Under the pieces are notes generated by a model. It did no database searches. It saw only the letters and a program-made list of their open reading frames with translations, and was not told the origin of the DNA. The position numbers and the translations under genes were made by a program. This document shows positions 1-5,177 of a stretch of 6,134 nt of DNA, in pieces; position 1 is the first letter of the stretch, and the number at the start of each line of letters is the position of its first letter. The stretch lies in the NCBI GenBank assembly GCA_934663655.1, contig CAKUKT010000168.1, forward strand, positions 1-6,134, in the 5' to 3' direction. The DNA is from an uncultured Victivallaceae bacterium. GTDB taxonomy: Bacteria; Verrucomicrobiota; Lentisphaeria; Victivallales; Victivallaceae.

Positions 1-1101
1 GTGAAGTGCAACAAACGCAACGAAAAAGCTCAGGTGGTCAATTCGCTGGCCTCGCTGGTCGAACTGCGCAATCCGGCGGGAGAGCTGCTGCCGCGGAGCA
101 TTGGCACCGGACAGATCAGCCGGGCGGCACTGATTGAGACGCTGCAATGGGCGCGGCTCAACAGCCATGTCGGAGACACGAAGGTACCGGAAGAGTGGCT
201 GCCGCCGGCCGAATACGGCACATCGCTTGAGACTACGGCATTCGATTACAACAACGCGTCGTCGCTCTTTCCGATAGCGCTGGACGGCAAGGACGGCTAT
301 GTCGCCTTTTCGTCGCTGGAGGATGAATATCTCTCCAGTCCGCATCCGGCGTATCCGGAGGTGATGGAGCTGTGGTTGGACACGATAGCGAAGCTGAGCG
401 AAACCGGAGCCGACGGGGTGGACATCCGGATCAGCGATCATGCGAGCTGGACGATTGACGGCGACGAGTACGGGTTCAACGAACCGGTGGTAACGGAGTT
501 CAAAAAGCGCTACGGGGTGGATGTGCTCACGGCGCCGGAGTTCGACCGGGCGCGGTGGCGGGCTCTGAACGGAGAGTACTTCACGACATTCATGCGCCGG
601 AGCGCGAAAATTCTGCATGACCGGGGGATGAAGCTGCATGTTCACATTTCGATGCAGATGCTTGACCGGGATTTCTGGACGCTGAACGATGCTCCGGTCA
701 ATTTCAAATGGGAGTGGCGCAAGTGGATCGAGGAGGGTTTGATCGACGGTATTTCTCTGAAATATCTGCCGTTTCCGTTTGGAGCCAAGGCGGGCAGCGG
801 CTGGAAATACATCAACATGCTCACCGAACTGGCGCGCCGACATGGTCTGGAAACCAGTGCCGAGGCGCGGCTGATGTGGTGGGTGGAACCGGCCAACCAT
901 ACTTCACCGCCTTTCACGGATGCGGAATACAATCAGATGCTCGAGAAGTTCACACCGATGATGGAGTCCGAACTGGACGGATTGAATTTCTACGAAGTCA
1001 GCGACTATTTCGTGATCGACGCATACGGCAAGGCCCGGAAATCGGCGAAGTTCGCCAATCTGCTCAACACTTTGAGAAACAGGGAAAAAGATAAAAAATG
1101 A
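1..1101 (+). CDS. Glycoside hydrolase family 10-like TIM-barrel protein, probably 5'-truncated
   Basis: The frame is open from base 1 and ends at TGA 1099-1101 (366 codons). Base 1 reads GTG, but the first residues (VKCNKRNEKAQVVNSLASL) look like the inside of a barrel rather than an N-terminus: there is no signal peptide and no visible ribosome site. I therefore treat the gene as cut by the window edge. Landmarks typical of GHL10/COG1649-type putative glycosidases are present. HPAYPEV (115-121) precedes a helix, GADGVDIRISDH (136-147) forms a barrel strand with acidic D141 and D146, and YGFNEPVVTEFKKRYGVD (157-174) is followed by the W186/E192 helix. Later strands are MKLHVHI (210-216), ETSAEARLMWW (284-294) and DGLNFYEVSDY (326-336). 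Candidate catalytic acids are D141, E288 and E332, but the assignment is inference and the substrate is unknown. It overlaps the next gene by ATGA. Confidence 0.72.
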   Translation: MKCNKRNEKAQVVNSLASLVELRNPAGELLPRSIGTGQISRAALIETLQWARLNSHVGDTKVPEEWLPPAEYGTSLETTAFDYNNASSLFPIALDGKDGYVAFSSLEDEYLSSPHPAYPEVMELWLDTIAKLSETGADGVDIRISDHASWTIDGDEYGFNEPVVTEFKKRYGVDVLTAPEFDRARWRALNGEYFTTFMRRSAKILHDRGMKLHVHISMQMLDRDFWTLNDAPVNFKWEWRKWIEEGLIDGISLKYLPFPFGAKAGSGWKYINMLTELARRHGLETSAEARLMWWVEPANHTSPPFTDAEYNQMLEKFTPMMESELDGLNFYEVSDYFVIDAYGKARKSAKFANLLNTLRNREKDKK

Positions 1102-1652
1102 ATATCAGGGGATTATTACTGGCGGGATTGTGTGCCGGCTGGTGCGCCGTGGTCGGCGGCTCGGATATCGTCACGTTGATGGCGCCGGATTTCGGGAAAG
1201 TGAAACCGACGGAAGTTTTCGCACTCTATTGCCATCCTGGCTACAAGGCGACACTGAGCAGCGGGCAGACGGAAGATCGGGCGGAGATCCGGCTGCTGGT
1301 TGATGAGGCTCCGGAAAAGCCGAAGAACAATCAGCAGCTGCAGCTGCGTACCCTGCTGAAAAAGCCGTTGAAAGCAGGGACGGAGTACCGGATTGCGTTC
1401 CGTTGCCGCTCCGACCGTCCGGCGTGGATCAGCTTCCGGGTGCAGGAGTCGGTACGCCCCTGGGAGTCGCCGACCGAAAAGGCGGGAGGCAGCATGCAGG
1501 TGACACCGGAATGGAAGAGTGTGGAATATTGCTTCACGGTGGCAAAGGAGAGCGGGAACGTGGTGGTGTGGACGCCGAATTTCGAACTCGGGCGACTGGG
1601 TGCCGGAAATTGTTTCCACCTCGCCGACCTGAAGATTGAATCCCTCGACTGA
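1098..1652 (+). CDS. Small exported protein with CBM4/9-like carbohydrate-binding module
   Basis: A 184-residue protein. Residues 1-22 (MNIRGLLLAGLCAGWCAVVG plus GS) form a Sec-type signal peptide. The cysteines lack a proper lipobox, so a soluble exported protein is more likely than a lipoprotein. The remainder is one beta-rich domain. The pattern from about residue 80 to 182 matches CBM_4_9-type jelly rolls: a strand (QLRTLLKKPLKAGTEYRIAF), a solvent-facing WISFRVQ strand, VTPEWKSVEYCFTV (135-148), NFELGRLGAGNCFHLADLKI (161-180) at the end. Such modules bind glycans through one face; no enzyme motif is seen. The ATG lies inside the stop of the upstream glycosidase-like gene (ATGA), which implies translational coupling. 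The only Shine-Dalgarno-like bases (AGGGA, 1081-1085) are 12 bases away. Function as a glycan-binding partner is inferred from fold pattern and neighbour only. Confidence 0.72.
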   Translation: MNIRGLLLAGLCAGWCAVVGGSDIVTLMAPDFGKVKPTEVFALYCHPGYKATLSSGQTEDRAEIRLLVDEAPEKPKNNQQLQLRTLLKKPLKAGTEYRIAFRCRSDRPAWISFRVQESVRPWESPTEKAGGSMQVTPEWKSVEYCFTVAKESGNVVVWTPNFELGRLGAGNCFHLADLKIESLD

Positions 1653-1702
1653 GGCGGTGGTTGCGGGCTGTTTCCGCCGAAGTCAAGCCGGGAGGACGGC
1701 AA

Positions 1703-2377
1703 TCACCATAGTTCACCGGATCGTTCAATGCGCCGGAGCATTCGGCGGCGCGCCTCGAAATCGGGCATCATCAGCCGGAGTCTCGCCCAGAAGGCGGGGG
1801 AGTGGTTGAAAACAAACCGGTGACAGGTTTCGTGACAGATCACATAATCGATCAGCGTTTCGGGAAGCTGTACGAGGCGCCAGTTCAGGTTGAAACCGCC
1901 GTCCCGGTTGCACGATCCCCAGCGGGTCCGGGCCGCATTGATGCGGATGGCGGCGGGAACCAGCCCGGACGCGGCGGCAATTTCGCGGCAGCGTCCCGGC
2001 AGGCAGGCGGCAGCGAGCCGCCGGTAGAGCGTCTCCAGAGCCTCCGCCGGATCAGCGGCGCGGGGGATGATGAAAGCGTCGTCAAAGGTGAGCAGCCGGG
2101 AACTGAACCGCAGCGGGTAATTCCTTCCGAGATAGAGAAAGTTCTCTCCTTCGATAAAATTCTTCTTCGCTGGAACGGCGGCGGTGCGTCGGCGCAGTTC
2201 GTCGATCAGCCTGCGATTGTCGTCCAGCAGACGCCGGATGAGTGAGTCGGGTACGGCGGCGGGAACCCGGAGTTCAATTTCGCCGCCGGCGACGGCGACA
2301 AATGCCGCCCGCTTCCGCCGCGGCTGACGCACCACGCGAACTCCGGGGGATCCGTTTTCCTCAAACGGCAACATCAT
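1703..2377 (-). CDS. YgjP/DUF45-family zinc metallopeptidase (M48-like)
   Basis: With the ATG at 2377-2375 the product is 224 residues, the usual size for the YgjP-like (DUF45/WLM-related) family. The family signature is clear in the C-terminal half: RTRWGSC (151-157), then FNLNWRLVQLPETLIDYVIC and the zinc site HETCH (182-186). Downstream, NHSPAFW (191-197) supplies the third ligand, H192, and MMPDF follows. H182, H186 and H192 would bind zinc and E183 would be the catalytic base. There is no signal peptide or membrane span, so it is cytoplasmic; natural substrates of the family are poorly known. Start choice: AGGAGG at 2389-2384 lies 6 bases from this ATG. Two TTG codons just upstream (2383, 2380) are too close to the ribosome site, and a second ATG at 2374 is also possible. 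It is convergent with the gene on its left, transcribed away from the right operon, and probably monocistronic. Confidence 0.9.
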   Translation of the reverse strand: MMLPFEENGSPGVRVVRQPRRKRAAFVAVAGGEIELRVPAAVPDSLIRRLLDDNRRLIDELRRRTAAVPAKKNFIEGENFLYLGRNYPLRFSSRLLTFDDAFIIPRAADPAEALETLYRRLAAACLPGRCREIAAASGLVPAAIRINAARTRWGSCNRDGGFNLNWRLVQLPETLIDYVICHETCHRFVFNHSPAFWARLRLMMPDFEARRRMLRRIERSGELW

Positions 2378-2383
2378 CAACAA

Positions 2384-2389
2384 CCTCCT
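2384..2389 (-). promoter_or_regulatory. Ribosome binding site of the metallopeptidase gene
   Basis: The minus strand reads AGGAGG, a full Shine-Dalgarno match. The spacing decides the start codon: 6 bases to ATG 2377, 9 bases to ATG 2374, and only 0-3 bases to the two TTG codons, which makes the TTG starts implausible. Confidence 0.75.
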
Positions 2390-2443
2390 GTTCCGGTTCC
2401 GACCGGAAATTCCCCCGCACCGGTTGAACCATATCGATACAAT

Positions 2444-2471
2444 AATATACGGCGACAGCGAAAAATATCAA
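2444..2471 (-). promoter_or_regulatory. Sigma70-type promoter for the metallopeptidase gene
   Basis: On the minus strand, TTGATA (2471-2466) and TATATT (2449-2444) are separated by 16 bases. An alternative -10, TATTAT (2447-2442), gives 18 bases. Four of six bases match the consensus -35 and five of six match the -10, inside an AT-rich patch that stands out from the GC-rich surroundings. Transcription would start near 2437, giving a leader of about 60 bases. An 8-base palindrome, TATCGATA (2432-2439), sits on the predicted start and could be an operator. All of this is read by eye without experimental support. Confidence 0.5.
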
Positions 2472-2511
2472 TCCATCCGCCATTATTGCCGGTAAATCGG
2501 GGAGGAACGGC

Positions 2512-2540
2512 TTGCGTTTCATCGCATTCGGGGATATATT
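2512..2540 (+). promoter_or_regulatory. Candidate promoter for the right-hand four-gene operon
   Basis: TTGCGT (2512-2517) and TATATT (2535-2540) are separated by 17 bases on the plus strand. The -10 is good (five of six) and the -35 is weak (three to four of six). Transcription would begin near 2547, leaving a leader of about 77 bases that contains a 5-bp hairpin, CCGGC/GCCGG (2574-2578 with 2583-2587). A competing candidate further left is TTGAAC (2424-2429) with TATACG (2446-2451), 16 bases apart, which would overlap the minus-strand promoter. I cannot choose firmly between them. Confidence 0.35.
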
Positions 2541-2598
2541 TCTACAAGCGGCGCCGAAACGACCGGGGCGCGTCCGGCAACCGCCGGGCCGGGAATGA
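2512..2598 (+). CDS. Possible 28-codon leader ORF or gene remnant, TTG start
   Basis: TTG at 2512 follows GGAGG (2501-2505) by 6 bases and opens a 28-codon frame ending at TGA 2596-2598, 25 bases before the next gene. The predicted peptide begins MRFIAFGDIFLQAAP and then becomes arginine- and proline-rich. The first eight residues recall the beta1 strand of metallophosphoesterases (usually ...DIHG), but the histidine is absent and nothing of the domain follows. It overlaps the candidate promoter at 2512-2540. It may be a chance frame, a leader peptide, or the stub of a lost gene; chance is most likely. Confidence 0.15.
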   Translation: MRFIAFGDIFLQAAPKRPGRVRQPPGRE

Positions 2599-2610
2599 TG
2601 ATGTTAAAAC

Positions 2611-2615
2611 GGAGG
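2611..2615 (+). promoter_or_regulatory. Ribosome binding site of the ECF S-like gene
   Basis: GGAGG lies 8 bases upstream of GTG 2624. An in-frame TAA at 2621-2623 directly precedes this GTG, so no longer start is possible, and the site supports GTG as the true initiator. Confidence 0.7.
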
Positions 2616-2623
2616 ATTGATAA

Positions 2624-3322
2624 GTGTGGAGTTTTCCGATAACGCGTCGTTCGGCGGTGATCATCATTGTCAGTGTGGTGATGAATTACCTGCTCTTTCT
2701 GTTCACCAGCGCTCTCAACCTGCCGATTCGCCTTGATGACACCGGAACGGTTTATTCGGCGCTGCTGCTCGGGCCGGTGGCAGGAGTGGTGGTGGGAGTG
2801 GTACAGGCGTTGATTCTGGCGGGATTTTATTACGGCTGGGCCGGCGGCTTGAATCTGATTGTCAGCGTAGTGCTCGCGCTGATTGCCGGGATCGCCGGTC
2901 GTCGCGGGGAACCCCGGGGATTTCTGTCCGCGCTCGGCTTGATGACATTGGGTTACTTTGCATTGCTTTTCATCGCTTCGCTGCCGCTGCTCATCCCGGA
3001 GTGTTGTGGAGGGGTGTCACTCTGCGTGCCGTTCGCGGAAATCGTTTCCAGACACTGGTTTAATGTCTCTTTTCCCGGATATTTCACCATGCCGATGATT
3101 TCGGCGATGGCGATGACGCTGCTGGCCGCATTTGCGGTCATAATCACCTCTGGCGTCCCACCGCAACCGGTGCCGGAGAGGCAGTCCGCCGTCAAAGCAG
3201 GGAAAGGAAAAAAGAAAAAAAAGAAAAAGAAGAAAGACCGCAAGCAGAAAGCAGCCAAGAGTGACGGGGAAACGGTATCGGTTCCGTTATCTCCAGAAAC
3301 CCAAAAAACGGAGGTGCACTAA
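2624..3322 (+). CDS. ECF transporter S-component-like membrane protein with lysine-rich tail
   Basis: A 232-residue integral membrane protein with a GTG start and a good ribosome site. Hydrophobic segments lie at about 10-31, 42-67, 74-92, 101-124 and 157-177. The stretch IRLDDTGTVYSALLLGPVAG (35-54) followed by VVVGVVQALI resembles the (L)D-x-x-GT ... LLGP-x-x-G region of ECF-type S components, which bind small substrates such as vitamins or metals in the membrane. The ECF assignment is by pattern, and the substrate cannot be told. No EcfA ATPases or EcfT gene lie nearby, so a transport role would need modules elsewhere; a sensing role is the alternative given the kinase two genes on. After the last helix there is a hydrophilic tail (178-232) with nine consecutive lysines (196-204), presumably cytoplasmic. 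Its stop overlaps the next ATG by one base (TAATG). Confidence 0.65.
   Translation: MWSFPITRRSAVIIIVSVVMNYLLFLFTSALNLPIRLDDTGTVYSALLLGPVAGVVVGVVQALILAGFYYGWAGGLNLIVSVVLALIAGIAGRRGEPRGFLSALGLMTLGYFALLFIASLPLLIPECCGGVSLCVPFAEIVSRHWFNVSFPGYFTMPMISAMAMTLLAAFAVIITSGVPPQPVPERQSAVKAGKGKKKKKKKKKDRKQKAAKSDGETVSVPLSPETQKTEVH
3208..3235 (+). repeat. A-rich low-complexity tract encoding poly-lysine
   Basis: Adenine runs of 6 (3208-3213), 8 (3215-3222) and 5 (3224-3228), separated by single G residues, encode nine lysines in the C-terminal tail of the S-like membrane protein. The A8 run is long enough to permit polymerase slippage. A one-base insertion would end the protein soon after, within about a dozen codons. 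A one-base deletion would open a frame running past the start of the next gene to about 3399. Confidence 0.8.
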
Positions 3323-3993
3323 TGAACCAGATAAGAAAAATGCTGACGCTGGGAATCATTTTGAGCGGCGGGTTACTTTTCGGAGCCGAGGAGAGTGAAG
3401 CCTTTAAAGCGGCATCGACAGCGGAGATCTCGCCGCTGCTGTATGATTTCTCGGTGCAGGACGGCAAGATCACTCAGAAAACGAATGGATACGCCGCCGA
3501 ATATATCTCCATTACGCCGGACAACAAAATTCTGCTTATCCACGATCACAACAATAACAAAGCTGAATATCAATGCCTGCAGTGGAGAACGCCGTCGGTG
3601 TTCGACGCGAAAAGCGGGATGTTCGCCTTTGAATGGGAAGTCCGGGTAGTTTCCACGCAGGCGGACAAGCCGGAGAGCTTCATGGTGGTAATCCGGAGCG
3701 GAGAAGACAAGAAGCTGGCGCGCACCGCGGTGTTCCGGGTGGCGGCGGATTTCGTATCGACGCCCTGGGGGAAATTTCCGGTTGACGCCAGCAAGCCGAT
3801 TGTCTGCCGGGTGCTGCAGGATATGTCGACAGGCGATACTGCACTTTATGTAGACGGCAAGTTCATCGCCTCGGGGCTGCTCAAAACCGAGGCCGATGAG
3901 AAACAGCGTACCTGTTTGGTTTTCGGCGATGGTTCAGGAGCGGTCGGCGGCCGGGTTGAACTCGGTTATTTCAAGGTCGGCGAGATCGAATAA
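3322..3993 (+). CDS. Exported LamG/concanavalin-like beta-sandwich protein
   Basis: A 223-residue protein. Residues 1-22 (ending GGLLFGA, then EESEAF) are a Sec signal peptide with a likely cut after A22. The rest is beta-rich. From about residue 93 to the C-terminus the pattern suits a LamG/concanavalin-A-like sandwich: SGMFAFEWEVRV (98-109), FMVVIRSG (120-127), ARTAVFRVAADF, PIVCRVLQDM, the hallmark hairpin TALYVDGKFIASG (173-185), and a final strand ELGYFKVGEIE. These folds commonly bind glycans or proteins outside the cell; no catalytic motif is evident. GGAGGTG (3310-3316) precedes the ATG, and the start shares its A with the stop of the membrane-protein gene, so co-translation is likely. 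The domain call is by pattern and the ligand is unknown. Being made with a kinase and an S-like protein, it may serve in signal capture (inference). Confidence 0.65.
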   Translation: MNQIRKMLTLGIILSGGLLFGAEESEAFKAASTAEISPLLYDFSVQDGKITQKTNGYAAEYISITPDNKILLIHDHNNNKAEYQCLQWRTPSVFDAKSGMFAFEWEVRVVSTQADKPESFMVVIRSGEDKKLARTAVFRVAADFVSTPWGKFPVDASKPIVCRVLQDMSTGDTALYVDGKFIASGLLKTEADEKQRTCLVFGDGSGAVGGRVELGYFKVGEIE

Positions 3994-4019
3994 TTTCTGA
4001 AGGGGAGCAGCCGCAGTAA

Positions 4020-5177
4020 ATGCCGGGCAGGGATTTCATCGACCGGGTGGCGACCCGTTTTGAAGACCTGGACGCGTCGGCGCGTCAGGCGTATTTATTG
4101 CGCCTGGCGCGGGAACGCGGTTTTTTCCGGACGGTTTTCGATGCGGTCGACGAAGGGATCATGGTGATCGACCGGCGGCTGCGGCTCCGCTACGTGAACC
4201 GGGCGGCGCGGGAACTGCTCGCGCTTCCCGAGGAGAGCACCGAGGTACGGATCTCCCAGCTGCTGCCGGGAGTGGACTGGCGGCGGGTGCTCGCGGAAAA
4301 CGAGGCCGGCTGGGACCGGGTGGCGCGTCAGGAACTGGAGATATTCTATCCGGAACACCGTTTTGTGCAGTTTTCGCTGACTCCGCTGCCGGAGGATCCG
4401 ACGCTGGCGGCGGCGCTGCTGCGGGACGTCACCGAAGGGCGGCGGCGGACGATGAGCGAACTGGAACGGGAAACGGTTCGTGCGGTTTCGCTGCTCGCGG
4501 CCGGAGTGGCGCACGAGATCGGCAATCCGCTCAACAGCCTCTATCTCAATCTGCAACTGCTGGAACGCGGGGGAATCACTCCGGCGGAGAGTGCGAAGAT
4601 GATCGGAGTCTGCAAGCAGGAGGTTGAACGCCTTGACAGCATCATCCACGGCTTTCTGAATGCGATCCGTCCCGGGAAGCCGGAGTTCGCCCCGGTTGAT
4701 ATCCGGGAGCTGATAGTTGAAGTGCTGCGTTTCATGCGTCCGGAAGTGGAGGCGCGGAGCGTCGAGGTGAATTGCGCCTGGATGGGAGAGATTCCGAAAA
4801 TATCCGGAGACGCGGCCCAGCTCAAGCAGGCGTTCTACAACATCATCCGCAACGCGGCGCAGGCGATGACCAACGGCGGGCAGCTGACGGTATGCGGTTA
4901 CACGGATGAGGATTTTCTTACCGTTGAATTTGCCGACACCGGGCGCGGGGTGTCGGCGACGGAAATCAATACGATGTTCGACGCCTTCCGCAGCCACCGG
5001 TCCGGCGGCAACGGCATCGGCACCATGATTATCGAACGGGTCTGCCGCGAACACGGTGCTGAGTTCGGTCTGGTGTCGAGGGAGGGGCGAGGGACGGTGT
5101 TTCAGATCCGATTTCCGCTCCATCCGCGACGGATGCGTCTGATCGGCGAGGAGTCTTCGCAGGAGACGAAACCATGA
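4020..5177 (+). CDS. Soluble PAS-domain sensor histidine kinase (NtrB/AtoS-like)
   Basis: A 385-residue kinase with no signal peptide or membrane span, so cytoplasmic. A short helical lead (1-35) is followed by a PAS domain (about 36-140; FDAVDEGIMVIDRRLRLRYV then N60). Next is a HisKA dimerisation domain with the H-box VAHEIGNPLNSL, phospho-acceptor H165. The HATPase_c domain (about 262-368) has an N-box NIIRNAAQAM (N274, N278), G1 ADTGRG (D306) and a C-terminal GRGTVFQIRFPL. The ATP lid is unusual: MFDAFRSHRS replaces the common FEPFFTTK, and the G2 box reads GGNGIG rather than GTGLG. Such kinases usually phosphorylate a response regulator, often a sigma54 activator for the AtoS/NtrB type, but none is in the window. 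The ATG directly follows an in-frame TAA, so it is the earliest start; the ribosome site (GGGGAG, 4002-4007) is 12 bases away. The stop overlaps the next ATG. Confidence 0.93.
   Translation: MPGRDFIDRVATRFEDLDASARQAYLLRLARERGFFRTVFDAVDEGIMVIDRRLRLRYVNRAARELLALPEESTEVRISQLLPGVDWRRVLAENEAGWDRVARQELEIFYPEHRFVQFSLTPLPEDPTLAAALLRDVTEGRRRTMSELERETVRAVSLLAAGVAHEIGNPLNSLYLNLQLLERGGITPAESAKMIGVCKQEVERLDSIIHGFLNAIRPGKPEFAPVDIRELIVEVLRFMRPEVEARSVEVNCAWMGEIPKISGDAAQLKQAFYNIIRNAAQAMTNGGQLTVCGYTDEDFLTVEFADTGRGVSATEINTMFDAFRSHRSGGNGIGTMIIERVCREHGAEFGLVSREGRGTVFQIRFPLHPRRMRLIGEESSQETKP

Noticed and set aside
1112..1150. Lipoprotein signal in the CBM-like protein (cysteines at residues 12 and 16)
   Set aside because: The residues before each cysteine (AGL and AGW) do not fit a lipobox, so a plain Sec signal peptide is preferred.
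1653..1702. Possible terminator between the convergent genes (GGCGG 1653-1657 with CCGCC 1674-1678; GCCG 1687-1690 with CGGC 1697-1700)
   Set aside because: The stems are only 4-5 bp, one loop is 16 bases long, and no T tract follows on either strand, so it is not a convincing intrinsic terminator.
1802..2245. Plus-strand frame (147 codons) opposite the metallopeptidase
   Set aside because: The opposite strand encodes a well-supported zinc peptidase; this frame shows no family pattern.
2595..2642. ATG-ATG-ATG frame of 15 codons overlapping the start of the S-like gene
   Set aside because: It is very short, has no ribosome site ahead of it, and the overlapping GTG gene explains the GGAGG at 2611.
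4095..5123. Long open frame (342 codons) on the minus strand opposite the kinase
   Set aside because: It lies fully within the kinase gene, whose domains are clear. The predicted peptide is arginine-, histidine- and proline-rich with no domain, as expected for a GC-rich antisense shadow.
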